Source: Adiantum capillus-veneris
Lineage: Eukaryota > Streptophyta > Polypodiopsida > Polypodiales > Pteridaceae
Direction of reading: 5' to 3'
Length of the DNA: 64,000 nt
Assembly: GCA_014529385.2 (NCBI GenBank)
Contig: CM043959.1
Location: 51,573,253 to 51,637,252, forward strand
Numbering within the stretch: the stretch's first letter is position 1; each line of letters begins with the position of its first letter. The notes below the pieces were generated by a model. That model worked only from the letters and a program-made list of their open reading frames with translations, was not told the DNA's origin and searched no databases. Position numbers and translations under genes: made by a program. Of the stretch, positions 35,425 to 46,889 are shown piece by piece.

Positions 35425-36426
35425 ATGGCTGACAATAGTAAAGAGAGTGAAATTAATGTTGATAACTTTGATTTTGCTCATGAGCAAGCTACTAATGATG
35501 CTTCAATGCTTGTTAACTATCTTGTTTCTAGGCTTCAACAAGCCATGGGCAATCCATATCTCTAAATTGAAGTGCAACGGAAGCTCCGTGCTCATGGGAT
35601 TCTCCAAGCTCATCACCATGACGAGAGAACACCTAGGAAGCCTCCTTGTGAGACTACCAAAAGAGGTCTCTCTCCGATTCGGGAAGAAGAAGAGAATCCT
35701 TATGAAGGGCTCAAAAATTTACTTCTTGATGATGTATCTCCTTCCCAAAGGAGAACTCAAGAGCCTCCACCGAAGGAACGAGAAAGAAGTGAGTCTCCCG
35801 CCACCTCGGCGGAGATGGCTCCACGAAGACGGCGGGCTAAACGCTCTCCATCACCACCAAAGCGGAGAAGACCATCATATTCTTCTCCCCACCACAATTC
35901 AAAGAGGGATGATAAAAATCAAGAGAAGAAAAAGGCGAGAAAGAGGTCACCCTCTTCTCCACCTTCTTCAAATTCTTCACCCTCTGAAGAAAGTGATGGT
36001 GCAACCTTTGAACCATCAAAAAGAAGAGGCCATAGGAAATCCTATGCCGCATGGAAGAGGTCGTCCAAGTTGAAGAAATTCAAAGAGGGAGGGAAGAGCA
36101 TCTCTTTCCTTACCTATGATGGTACCTTTGGTGCTACGGACAAAGTCTTGGCCTTTATCCAGCAATTCGATGCGGCGTTTGGAGATGAGGGCTTCACGGA
36201 GTCCTCTAAGCTACGCCATGTAGCTATTCACTTTCAAAAGTCCGCCAGACAATGGTGGTCTAGCCTACGAGCCAACGGTGAAGCTCCACGAACATGGAAA
36301 GCTTTAAGAGCTTCCATTATGAAGCAATTTTTGGCCACCGATGCCAAAGACAAAGTACTAACCGAATGGCGAAGCTTAAAACTCTCTCCCAATAAATCCA
36401 TCCACAAATATGTAGACAAGTTTTAG
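35425..36426 (+). pseudogene. gag: Gag of chromovirus C
   Basis: The frame starts at ATG 35425 (MADNSKESEINVDNFDFAHE), aligned with the start of B's gag. A TAA at 35563 and a TAG at 36424 break it. After a basic Arg/Ser/Pro-rich linker comes the gag core: LAFIQQFDAAFG, KLRHVAIHFQKSARQWW, TWKALRASIMKQF, LSPNKSIHKYVDKF. The same frame continues after the TAG as DLQLKATVFKRLDFGEQKQQ, so the TAG is a nonsense mutation and not the natural end. It would form the capsid of the particle. Confidence 0.8.
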
Positions 36427-38192
36427 GACTTACAACTCAAAGCCACTGTCTTCAAAAGGTTGGATTTTGGAGAGCAAAAGCAACAATTTTGTGCGGGCTT
36501 AACCGAAGAAATGGTGGAGTATGTCAACTCCCAAAGACCACGTACCATATCGGCGGTAATACACCACACTATGGTCGCCTCTCGAATCATTTCCAAACGG
36601 GGGCAAAAAGAAATAATAAGCCCCCGGAAAACAAGGGTTCCAATGAGCCTAAGGGGAAGGACAATGTCCAAAAGTCTCCTAAGGGCAACTCCAACAAAGC
36701 TAAAGAGAAGGGAGTTTACAAAGGTAAGAATAAACTCTCTCCTGAAGAGCTTGAGCGTTATCGTAAGGATAACCGGTGTTTCAAGTGCGGCGAACAAGGG
36801 CATGCGTACCGCGCTTGTCCCCAAAAGAACAACCGCCAAGATCCTCCTAGAGCTTCCTTGGTTGAAATCCAAGAGGAGGAGACTCACCAAACTCAACACA
36901 AAGGATCTCCTCTATGCCATGCTTGGGGAAAGGTAAGAGGACATGATGCTTTTATTCTCTTTGACCCTGGTTCTACTCACAATTTTATATCTATGGAGTT
37001 AGCCACCAAGCTAGGCATACAATCCTACGAGATGGGAGATGTCCTACCCGCAGACAGTGCCTTTAAGGGGCAAGAAGCTTCAATCACTCCCTTAATTGGG
37101 AAATTGAGGCTTCATGTCCAAGGCTATGTGGACAAAGAGGACTTCTTTATCTCTCCTCTCAAGCATGAGGATCTAATCCTAGGGGCACCATGGTTTGACC
37201 GCCTGGCTGCCGATGTTAAATTTCCTGAAAGGAGAATCTCCTTTAAGTTCAGGGAAAAAGACATGTATATAGATGCTAAGGAAATGGGTAACATCATCCC
37301 CATTGTACATACACCAGCTTTCAACAAGTCAATAAAGAGCTCTATTTCCGAGTACATGATTTTTGTTAAAGATTCTCAAAATGAACCTAATGCTTTAAGA
37401 AACGAAAATAAAAGCAACCAAAAGGAATTAGAGTTATCCAATTTTCTCAAGGGGTTTCAAGATGTTTTTATTGACGACATCCCTTGTGAGCTACCTCCTA
37501 AACGAGGTAATGATGACCATGCAATTGAACTTCTTCCAGGAAGTTCACCGCCTAATAAACCTCCTTATAGAGTTTCTCAAGCTCAACAAGAGGAGATTAT
37601 GCGGCAAGTGCATGAGTTAGTTGAGAAGGGCATAGTTAGGCTTAGCTCATCTCCATTTTGCTCACCTGTGCTATTAGTGCAAAAGAAAGACGGCACATAT
37701 CGTATGTGTGTCGACTATAGAGCACTAAATAGGATCACTATCAAGAATAGGTTTCCCGTTCCACAGGTAGAAGACCTATTTGATAAGCTACAAGGATCGA
37801 CCTACTTCAGTAGGGTTGACCTAAAGAGTGGCTATCATCAAATAAGGATAGTTGATCAAGACATTGTAAAGACCGCGTTTCGCACTACATTTGGTCTTTA
37901 CGAATACATTGTCATGCCTTTTGGCTTGACCAATGCACTAGCCACATTCAACCGCTTGATGGAGAAGCTATTTAGGCCTCATCGAACCTTCACTAGAGTG
38001 TTCTTTGATGATATTATCATCTACTCTAATTCATTGGAGGAACACAAGCAACATCTCCAAGTAATATTTCAAGTTTTAAGAGAGAATAAAGTTTATGTTA
38101 ATCGAAAGAAAAGTGAATTTTTCTTGCAAGAGATTCAGTATTTAGGTCACATTATCTCTCAAGATGGCATCAAATGGATCCATCCAAGTTAG
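36427..38192 (+). pseudogene. pol: Gag C-terminus, protease and reverse transcriptase of chromovirus C
   Basis: After one frameshift near 36595, a long frame runs to 38192. It holds a CCHC knuckle CFKCGEQGHAYRAC (36777-36818), a retropepsin site FDPGSTHNFIS (Asp-Pro-Gly, a slight change from D-S/T-G) with LILGAPWFDRLAAD, and the RT. RT landmarks are CVDYRALNRITIKNRFPVP, YFSRVDLKSGYHQIR, MPFGLTNAxATF and the catalytic FFDDIIIYS. Both Asp of the active site are present. The frame leaves the RT thumb/connection region at about 38180 by a frameshift. Confidence 0.85.
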
Positions 38193-39826
38193 AGGTAATA
38201 AAAGGATGGCCTAAACCAAGGAATCTGCATGAACTAAGAAGCTTCATAGGTATGTGTGCATACTATAGACGCTTCATAGAAAAGTTCTCACAAATTGTGG
38301 GACCATTACACGACCTAACAAAAAAAGCATTAGGTATACATGGTCTGCTAAGGAGAACAATGCTTTTGAAAAGCTTAAAGAAAAGCTTATCTCTCAACCT
38401 GTGCTTACACTACCGGATCTCTCAAAACCATTTGAGGTCCAATGTGATGCTTGTGGTGATTGCCTTGGAGCTGTTTTGCTCCAAGATGGGCACGCCATAG
38501 GCTATGAGAGCCGAAGGCTCGACCCTGTTGAGCAAGCTCTAGGCATATACGAAAAGGAACTCCTTGCAGTTCTACATGCCTTAGACTCATGGAAGCACTA
38601 TTTATTGGGGACTCCTTTCATTCTGCGAACGGATCACCAAAGTCTTAAGTACTTCATGACGCAGACCAAGCTCTCCGACAAACAAATGAGGTGGGAAAAT
38701 TTCCTTTCGCAATTTCATTTTCATATTGCTCACATTGCTGGCAAGCATAATCAAGTAGCCGATGCACTCTCAAGACGACCGAGAGTGAATGCGGTTTCCA
38801 TAGCAACTCACAATGATCTATCTTCAATGATAGATGAGTATGCTATTGATTCCGATTTTAGAGATGTGATTTCAGCCCTTACATTAGGGAAGAAAGAAGA
38901 ACCATTTACTTTACAAGATGGCTATCTTCTCTATGGCAATAGACTATGCATCACTAACTCCTTGCGTGAGAAAGTAATGTATGAATCTCATGCTCCCCCG
39001 TATGCGGGGCATAGGGGGATTCAGTCTACCTTAAAGGGAATTGAAACATATTTCTATTGGCCTACCATGAAAGTGAACATACAAGAGTATGTTTCCAAAT
39101 GTGTGGTATGTCAAAAGACAAAATTTGATAGAGGGAAGCAACCTGGATTGCTTCAACCCTTGCCAATCCCTAATTCACCATGGGAGAGCATATCCATGGA
39201 TTTTATCTTTGGATTGCCTAAGTCTATCCATGGGAATATGGGAATATGGACGATAGTAGACAGGTTCAGTAAACAAGCTCATTTTATACCTGTCAAAAAG
39301 ACTATCAAAGCCCATCAAATGGCAACCCTCTTCATTTCACAAATTTTCAAATACCATGGCTTACCAATGTCCATAGTGTCGGATAGAGATCCTAAAATGA
39401 CCAGTAATTTCTGGAAGGGTCTCTTTGAGAATTTAGGGACAAGGCTAAATTTCTCTTCGGCCTATCATCCACAAACGGATGGCCAAAGTGAAATAGCTAA
39501 CCTAAGAATTCTCGATCTACTAAAAGCCTATGTAACGAAAGTAGATCAAAGATCCCAATGGGAGAAGTACTTACCCTTAGTGGAGTATGCTTACAATAAC
39601 ACTGTACATACTTCCATGGGAAAAGCACCTTTCGAGGTAATTGAGGGAAGATCAAAAAGTCCCTTGCTACTTAAGGTACATGGGAAGATATTCACTGCAG
39701 ATGAGTATAGCCGAGACCTACAAGAATCTTTTCAAAAGATTAAAGATGCTATCTCTATCTCACAGCAAAGGCAAAAGGCTGCTGCTGACAAGCACAGAAG
39801 AGCCCAAGCCTTTAAAGAAAACGATT
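38174..39826 (+). pseudogene. pol: RT connection, RNase H and integrase of chromovirus C, truncated
   Basis: 38174-38340 encodes the RT connection (LEVIKGWPKPRNLHELRSF). A shift near 38330 enters the frame of RNase H: CDACGDCLGAVLLQDG, YEKELLAVLHAL, RTDHQSLKYF and VADALSRR, with all expected acidic residues. Integrase follows with the HHCC domain (H-x3-H near YAGHRG, then CVVC) and the core D,D,E residues in SMDFIFGLP, IVSDRDPKMTS and TDGQSEIANL. The protein breaks off after HRRAQAFKENDWG, where B continues with VLLKFSKARLR and a chromodomain-like tail. The break marks a deletion. Confidence 0.85.
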
Positions 39827-39990
39827 GGGGCTTGTCAACGAGCAAAAATGCCAAGACGAGTAGATAGCATGTCCTTAAGACCAATGATGGGAGCTAGAGC
39901 CTTCAAAAAATGGAGTATAGACTTTGTTGGGCCAATACAACCACCTGCTTATAGAAACCAAGCTCAATATATTATTGTAGCTATGAACTA
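39827..39990 (+). pseudogene. Integrase core fragment of element E (left part)
   Basis: From about 39827 another frame begins: ACQRAKMPRRVD, then AFKKWSIDFVGPIQPP and YIIVAMNYV. This is the CxRxK...FxxWxxDFVGPI...YIxVAxDYV start of a Ty3/gypsy integrase core of a lineage unlike the chromoviruses (those read SMDFIFGLPKS). It is cut at 39990 by element B and resumes at 48179. It may be the remaining 3' part of element D, if one deletion removed the end of C and the middle of D. Confidence 0.7.
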
Positions 39991-40845
39991 TGTAATGGAA
40001 ATTGCCTATGAACTTTGAGAGTAGCGGAATTAGGAAATTAGGTGAAGCACTTTTGAGAGATTCTTTGTGAGCATAGCGGTTGAACTTAATTGATGGTAGC
40101 AACATAAACATGGAACTTAGTTAACTTGGCATGAACAATACTTTTGCAAGAGAGAGAGTTCGGAGAACATGACAATAGTTGAGGACCGGATTCATAAGGT
40201 CCCCCCTCCAATAGGCATTTGTATTATAATTTCTCCCATCAAGAGAGACTTAGTACAATACAATCTTTGTGTTCCTTGTAACCTAAGTGATGCAATGAAG
40301 ATGGAAAGCTTCATGCATCAGAAGCATAACATAAACTTGAAGAAACCATTAACTATCCCAAGCCTAAGTCCTAAGGCCTCAAACACCTTCAAAGATGGAG
40401 AGAGCTAGCGGGGAATGAGGATAGGGAAGAGGAAGAAGAAACATTCCATAGAAGAAAGAAATAGTTCCTCACTTATCATTACTCTTCTTGCTAGCATACA
40501 TAATAGCATAGTAATGAAGATTGAGAAGATGGCAAGCTTAAGCATTGAAGCATGACTCTTGGTTGGATTTGCATTCCATAGCCAAGAGTGTTGGTGTAGG
40601 CTTTCACTCTCACAAGCTTGGAGAAGGAGGTGGTGTTCCTCAACTTTCACCTGGTGAGAATGGCTTTGCAAAATGAGTGTGTGTGTGGAGTATATCCCCC
40701 TAGCACCCCCTCACCTTGCTTTGGGCAAGTGGTGACCTTTCTGCATGTTGCAAGCTCATTGGACCCCTCTCCCCCTAGCCAATCACATGCAACATGCAGT
40801 CAAGTACATGGGTAGTCTTTTGACAAAAGTGTCCTCCTTACCCCT

Positions 40846-40846
<1 letters not shown>

Positions 40847-40894
<48 letters not shown>
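40847..40894. repeat. (GA)n microsatellite inside B LTR
   Basis: About 48 bp. The same site in the right LTR (near 47887) has only AGAGAGAGATAG. The flanks CCCCTTAGAG and AGCTTGAAAATAT are conserved. Confidence 0.97.
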
Positions 40895-40898
<4 letters not shown>

Positions 40899-41220
40899 AA
40901 AATATCTAGATATTTGTTAGATGGAAGTAGAAGCTCATTGGACCCCTCTTTAGCCCAACCAATAGCATTCAAGCACACCATGTGGTTAAGCTTAGTGAGA
41001 GTCTGACATGTGTCCCATGTGCTCTTTTAGAATTCCCCTTACATTGAGATTTTTATGCATAGGAAGTTTCTCAAGCAACTTCCTCATTAAGTGTGTAGGT
41101 TCTCTTTTTGAATCAAGCATCTTACCCCCGATGCATAGGAAGCTTATCAAGAAACTTCCTCATTAAATGTGAAGTACCTCAAGTACCTTAGTCATCAAGC
41201 ATGACAAGCACCTTAGGTGG

Positions 41221-41428
41221 AGTTCCCACCTCAAGCATAGCCCTAGCTTGCTTAAGTTTAGGTTGGGTTCCCACCTCAAGCACAACCCTATCTTGCTTAA
41301 GTTTAGGTTAGGTTCCCACCTCAAGCACAACCCTAGCTTGCTTAAGGTTCCCACCTCAAGCACAGCCCTAGCTTGCTTAAGTTCAGGTCGGGTTCCCACC
41401 TCAAGCTCAGCCCTAGCTTGCATAAGGT
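41221..41428 (-). repeat. 45-bp minisatellite, five copies
   Basis: Units begin GGTTCCCACCTCAAGC and continue CAACCCTAGCTTGCTTAAG. Starts are near 41222, 41267, 41311, 41346 and 41391, and the third unit is shortened to 35 bp. The 45-bp period keeps frame, giving an artefactual 15-residue peptide repeat on the minus strand. Confidence 0.92.
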
Positions 41429-41685
41429 CAAAGGACTTTTAACACTAACCATTGGAGGTTTGTAATGAAGCTAACCCTAAGGTCTTTTAAGCTTCATTAG
41501 TTAACCTTGCTCTTTGACAGAACATCTCTCATTTGGGCCCCTTTACCATTGGCCCCGTGTTGAGATAGATCCGTAAGCACGTGTCTATAATCTAACCCTT
41601 GTTCCCATTTATTATCCCATATTAAATGATCAGTTTAATATGAGAAAATCATTTGGGTTGGTTAGATATTAGATATTTAATGTCA

Positions 41686-41700
41686 TTACCTCTCTCTTGA
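41686..41700 (-). promoter_or_regulatory. Polypurine tract of chromovirus B
   Basis: On the minus strand AAGAGAGAGGTAA lies directly before the LTR start TGACATT. This is the expected site for plus-strand priming. Confidence 0.6.
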
Positions 41701-42037
41701 AATCATAGTTGTCCTCGACTATGAGGTAAAAGAGATAAAGTCGTAGTAATTAGTCAATTTGTCTTAGCGGGTAGAGGATCCCATTTTAAACTACGACATC
41801 ATTCCAAGATGGATGACTAATTGGTGCTTGGGAGACATAGATTCCGCAACCATGTCCGCTCTTTAGTCCATTTCATCCTCCCAAGTAGAGTGACAAATTC
41901 TACATGGTGTTTGAGAGACTTCGTCATCCCAAACATGATTCTTAGTATGCATACTACTTAAATTTGTGCACAATAAAGAGAGAATTAGTCTTATAAGACA
42001 AAATCATTGATCATTTAAAAGAAACATGTACATTTGG

Positions 42038-43834
42038 TTACTCTAATGTAGCATTGTAAGCGTTGACAAGGTTCATACTATCCTTAAGCTGGATTCCTTG
42101 CATCCATCTAGCATCTTCAAAAGGATAATTTTTGAACTTAATAAGATACCCTCGGATAATCTTACCATGTCGTAGTACCTTGTCTTCATGCCGAAGGATA
42201 GCTTCGGGTTGTAATACCTCTTCTTGATCTTCGATCTCGGGAGGGTCTTCAATAATTGGTTCATTTGGAGGCTCTCCTTTGTAGGGCTTGAGTAGGCTCA
42301 CATGAAAATCATTGTGTATGAGACAATGGTTAGGTAACTTGAGTTGATAAGCCACCTCATTGATTGGCCTCAAAATTTTAAAAGGACCATAGTATCTTTT
42401 TGCTAGTTTAGGATAATACTTTTGATGGCCCGTAGGATTTTTGCCCGTCATTTGCCTCAATCGAGCCTTAGAAAACTTAAGTAAGACCCAATCATTTTCT
42501 TTGAACGTTAAGGCCCTTTTGTGCTTGTCAGTAGTAGCTTTTTACCTTAGTTGGGAGATGGATATAGCCTCCTTAATCTTTTGAAAAGATATTTGCAGGT
42601 CACGGCTTTACTCATCGGCAGCGAAGATCTTCCCATGTACTTTAAGTAGCAAGGGACTTTTAGGTCTTCCCTCTATGATTTCAAAAGGTACTTTTCCCGT
42701 ACAAGTATGCATAGTATTATTATACGCATACTCTACAAGAGGTAAGTACTTTTCCCATTGTGAGAGTTGATCTATTTCTGTAACATAGGTCTTTAGTAGA
42801 TCAAGAATTGTAAGATTGGCTATCTCACTTTGGCCATCCGTTTGTGGGTGATAGGCTGAAGAGAAATTCAATCTTGTACCTAGATTTTTGAAGATACCTT
42901 TCCAAAAATTACTGGTCATTCTAAGATCTCTATCTGACACGATGAATGTTGGCAATCCATGGTGTTTGAAAATCTGTGATATGAAGAGAGTTTCCATTTG
43001 GTGTGCCTTAATAGTCTTCTTGATAGGGATAAAGTGTGCTTGCTTGTTGAACCTGTCAACTATTTTCCATATTCCCCCATGGATAGATTTTGGTAATCCA
43101 AAGATAAAATCCATGGATATACTCTCCCATAGTGAATTAGGAATTGGAAATGGGTGGAGTAATCCAAGTTGCTTCCCTCTATCATACCTGGTATTTTGGC
43201 ATACTACACATTTTGAAACATACTCTTGTATGTCCACTTTCAGGGTAGGGCAATAAAAGTACGTCTCTACTCCTCGAAGAGTAGGTTGAATGCCTCTATG
43301 CCCCGCATAGGGAGGAGCATGGGATTCATACATGACTTTCTCACGAAGGGAGTGGGTAACACATAGTCTATAGCCATGGAGAAGATAACCATCCTGCAAG
43401 GTGAATGGTTCCTCTTTCTTCCCCAAAGAAAGGGATAAAATTATGTCTTTAAAGTCAGGGTCAATAGCATACTCATCTATCATAGAAGATAGATCATTGT
43501 GAGTTGCTATTGACACATCATTAACTTTTGGTCGTCGTGAAAGTGCATCAGCCACTTGATTTTGCTTACTAGCAATGTGAGCAATGTGGAAATTAAATTG
43601 TGAAAGAAAATTTTCCCACCTCATTTGTTTGTCGGAAAGCTTTATTTGCATCATGAAGTACTTGAGACTTTGATGGTCTCTTCGTAAAATGAATGGAGTC
43701 CCCAATAGATAGTGCTTCCATGTGTCTAGGGTATGTAGAAGAGCTAACAGCTCTTTCTCATAAATGCCTAAGACCCGTTGAGCCATGTTGAGCCTTCGGC
43801 TCTCATATGCTATGGCATGCACTTCTTGAAGCAA
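42038..43834 (-). pseudogene. pol: RNase H, integrase and chromodomain-like tail of chromovirus B
   Basis: One minus-strand frame runs from 43834 to 42038, with a stop at 42608 and another just downstream. It carries RNase H (YEKELLALLHTL, RRDHQSLKYF, VADALSRR), integrase HHCC (YAGHRG ... CVVC) and core Asp/Asp/Glu (SMDFIFGLP, IVSDRDLRMTS, TDGQSEIANL). The C-terminal part reads YYGPFKILRPINEVAYQL and LIHNDFHVSLLKPY. The tail PEAILRHEDKVLRHGKIIRG then YLIKFKNYPFEDARW matches the chromodomain pattern, which defines chromoviruses and is thought to guide insertion to particular chromatin. TW is replaced by RW in the aromatic cage region. Confidence 0.85.
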
Positions 43835-44657
43835 GACTGCTCCAAGGCAATCACCACAAGCATCACGTTGGACCTCAAATGGCTTTGAGAGATCTGGAAA
43901 AATAAGAATTGGTTGGGAGGTAAGCTTCTCTTTGAGCTTATCAAAAGCACTTTTCTCCTTAGCAGTCCATGAATACTTAACGTTTTCTTTGTTAAGTCAT
44001 GTAATGGTCGTGCTATTTGAGATAATTTTGCTATGAAGCGTCTATAGTATGCACACATACCAATAAAGCTTCTTAGTTCATGTAGATTCCTTGGATTAGG
44101 CAATGCTTTTATTACCTCCAACTTTGGTGGATCCATACAAATACCATCTTGAGAGATAATATGACCTAAGTATTGAATCTCTTGAAGGAAAAATTTGCTT
44201 TTCTTTTGATTGAGAAAAGTTTATTCTCCCTTAATGCTTGAGAAATCACTTGGAGATGTTGCTTGTGTTCCTCCAAGGAATTGGAGTAGATGATGATTTC
44301 ATCAAAGAACACTCCAGTGAATTTGTGGTGGGGTCTAAAAATTTTCTCCATTAATCGATTCAATGTAGCGGGTGCATTAGTCAAGCCAAAAGGCATGACT
44401 AGATATTCATAAAGGCCAAACGTTGTACGAAACACGGTCTTTAGGATATCTTCATTCACTATCCTTATTTGATGGTAGCCACTTTTAAGGTCAATCCTAC
44501 TGAAGTAGGTAGATCCTTGTAGCTTATCAAACAGATCTTCTACCTGAGGTACGGGAAATCTGTTTTTGATAGTGATATGGTTTATTGCATGATAGTCCAC
44601 ACACATGCTGTATGTCCCATCTTTCTTTTGCACTAAAAGGGCGAGAGGATTTACCAA
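43810..44657 (-). pseudogene. pol: Reverse transcriptase of chromovirus B, N-terminally deleted
   Basis: The frame 44657-44166 begins inside the RT (LVQKKDGTYSMCVDYHAINH) and includes YFSRIDLKSGYHQIR, MPFGLTNAPATL and FFDEIIIYS. The second catalytic Asp has become Glu. The connection (LEVIKALPNPRNLHELRSF) lies in another frame at 44136-43810. Compared with C, about 370 bp between protease and RT are missing. The junction carries a 19-bp direct duplication (44639-44657, 44658-44676). Confidence 0.82.
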
Positions 44658-45240
44658 GGGCGAGAGGATTTACCAAGTGGTATAGTATGATGAGACTCAT
44701 TAGCATCTATATACATATTCTTTTCCCTGTAGGAGAAGTAGATTCTCCTTTCAGGGAACTTCATGTTGGCAACCATGCGGTTGAACCATGGTACCTCTAC
44801 GATAGCATCCTCATGTTGGAGAGGAGAGATAAAGAAGTCTTCTTTGTCGACATAGCTTTGGACATGAAGCCTCAACTTCCCAATCAAGGGAGTAACAGAG
44901 GCTTGTTGTCCCTTGAAAGCGGCATCGACAATTACAACATCTCCCATCTCAAAAGCTTGAATGCCCAACTTGGTGGCCAACTCCATTGATATGAAGTTGA
45001 GAGTAGAACTAGGGTCAAACAAGATGAAGGCATCATGCTCCCTTACCTTTCTCCAAGCATAGGAGAGAGGTGATCCTTTGCAATGAGTATCCTCTTTTAG
45101 AGCTTCGATAGTGGAAGCTCTAGGAGTCTCATTGCGAGCATTTCTTTTGGGGCAAGAACGATAGCCATGTCCTTGCTCCCCACACTTAAAACATTTGTGA
45201 TCCTTGCGAAAAGTTTCAAGCTCTTCAGGAGAGAGTTTAT
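44651..45240 (-). pseudogene. Knuckle and protease of chromovirus B
   Basis: A CCHC knuckle CFKCGEQGHGYRSC lies at about 45150-45191 (minus). The protease follows: FDPSSTLNFIS, where C has FDPGSTHNFIS, so the Gly of the active loop is lost. Then comes AIVEVPWFNRMVANMKF, the counterpart of LILGAPWFDRLAAD. The frame ends in ESHHTIPL just before the deletion. Confidence 0.78.
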
Positions 45241-46474
45241 TTTAACCTTTGTAAAATCCTTTCTCCTTGGACCGATTGTTGTTGTTGTTGGAATGGCCGT
45301 GGGAGAAATTTTGGGTATTAATTTTTTCTTTTGCATCATTTTTGTCTTTATTTTCCATGGGTTTGACATTCCGTCTAACCCCTTGTTGGAAATTGATGCG
45401 TGAAGCAACCAAGGTATGGTGGATTACTTCGCTGATAGAGTCAGGCCGTTGAGAGTTGACATACTCGGCCATCTGTTCAGGTAATCCCGCACAGAATTGT
45501 TGTTTTTTCTCGGCAAAGTCTATCTTTTGAAAGACAATAGCCTTGAGATGTAAATCCCAAAACTTGTCCACATATTTGTGGATAGACTCATGACAGAGAA
45601 GCCTTAAACTCCGTCATTCGGTGAGAACTTTGTCCTTTGCATCACTTGCAAGGAATTGCTTCATGATGGAAACTCGTAGAGTTTTCCATGTCTTTGGGGC
45701 TTCACCATTGCCTCGAAGTCTAGCCCACCATTGACGAGCCGATTTTTGGATGTGCATAGCTACATGACGTAGCTTGGAGGACTCCGTGAAGCCCTTGTCT
45801 CCAAATGCCATATCAAATTGTTGGATGACGGAAAATAATTTGTCGGTAGCACCAAAGGTGCCATCATAGGTGAGAAAAGAGATACTCTTTCCTCTCTCTT
45901 TGAACTTCTTGAGCTTTTGTGACCTTCGCCATGCAGGGTAAGATTTGCGATCTCCTCCCCTCTTATATTCTCTAGAAGAATAGCCATAGCTTTCATCAGT
46001 AGAGGAGGAAGGTGAAGAAGAAGGAGAAGAGGGTGACCTCTTTCTTGCCCTTTTCTTCCTTGGTTTCCTCTCTTCCCTTTTGGAGTTACGAGGAGAAGGA
46101 CTATGGGTTAATCATTTCCTCTTGGGAGGAGTTGGTGATCATTTAGTCCTCCTTCGTGGAGCCACATCTTTGGAGGAATTTAGGGATTCATTGCTTTCTT
46201 GATCTTTGGATTCCTCCTCTCGTATGGGAGAGAGTCTTCTTTTGGGGTTCTCTTCAAGAGGCCTCGTAAGCTCTCTCTCTTCTTGGAGAGGAAAGGAAAT
46301 CCCATAAGCACGAAGTTTTTGAGTAACTTCGGCTTGCAGAGTGGGGTTGCCCATAGCCTGTTGCAACCTAGTGACAAGATAATTAACAAATATGGGGGCA
46401 TCATCATTGGCACCTTCATGTGCAAAATCAAAGTTATCAATGTTCATTCTCCTCTCTTGGTTATTCTCAACCAT
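45241..46474 (-). pseudogene. gag: Gag of chromovirus B
   Basis: The start is placed at the Met of MVENNQERRMNIDNFDFAHE (about 46474), aligned with C's MADNSKESE; the open frame extends 14 codons further up. Landmarks: NYLVTRLQQAMGNP, then FGDKGFTESSKLRHVAMHIQ, KSARQWWARLRGNGEAP, and DFAEKKQQFCAGLPEQMAEY with VNSQRP. Several frameshifts and stops separate the pieces. An Asn run (NNNNN) precedes the knuckle. Confidence 0.78.
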
Positions 46475-46876
46475 GCTAATTAAACTTATGTGTTTACTTA
46501 GTGTATGCTTTGGCAATTCAAAACCTTAGTTGCTACTCCTCTTAGCCTTTTAAAATAGGCGCTTAAGTATCTACACCCACGGCTCGAACTGGTTAATTAT
46601 AGAGAGTAGTGGAGTGAGTCTAACATAGCGAAGTTGTCGAGGGATAGCTTCTTTCGGACTTCTTATGGCTCAATAATGGTAAAGCCGTAGGCAAGTCTAA
46701 AAACATTCCATTATTAAGACCAAAGCTCCCGAGGTATGCACCATATCCCACATAGTGGGCTCAACAAAACCGATAATAGATCCCAGACCCACTTACCCTA
46801 ATACAATTAACAAAAACAACCATTAATACGCTACTTAAGGACCTCTCTTCTTAAGCAAGAAAAGAGAAACCAAATG

Positions 46877-46888
46877 CTCTGATACCAA
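46877..46888 (-). promoter_or_regulatory. Primer-binding site of B, inner copy
   Basis: GCTCTGATACCA, the complement of TGGTATCAGAGC, one base from the LTR start at 46890. Confidence 0.9.
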
Positions 46889-46889
46889 T

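Larger units (their letters stand above)
33450..39826 (+). mobile_element. Chromovirus C (Ty3/gypsy), 3' end lost
   Basis: The 5' LTR is 33450-35007, with Met-type PBS at 35009. Gag, protease, RT, RNase H and integrase follow in order and stop abruptly at about 39826, inside the C-terminal part of integrase, where another element's integrase begins. Chromodomain, polypurine tract and 3' LTR are missing. It is closely related to the opposite-strand element B. Because the 3' end was deleted, a target duplication cannot be checked; the five bases left of the LTR are CAAAT. Confidence 0.85.
39991..41685 (-). repeat. 3' LTR of chromovirus B (left copy)
   Basis: In plus coordinates it starts TGTAATGGAAATTGCC and ends TTTAATGTCA, 1,695 bp. 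It is flanked on the inner side by a pyrimidine run (41688-41698) that is a purine tract in the element's sense. It carries a 48-bp GA array and a 45-bp minisatellite that the other LTR lacks. Confidence 0.85.

Noticed and set aside
36423-36899. 158-codon minus-strand frame opposite the C knuckle region
   Set aside because: It is a shadow of the real gag-pol frame, which has a CCHC knuckle and protease in the same place.
41163-41423. Minus-strand 86-codon frame with a 15-residue peptide repeat
   Set aside because: The repeat is the translation of a 45-bp minisatellite inside an LTR. The period keeps frame by chance.
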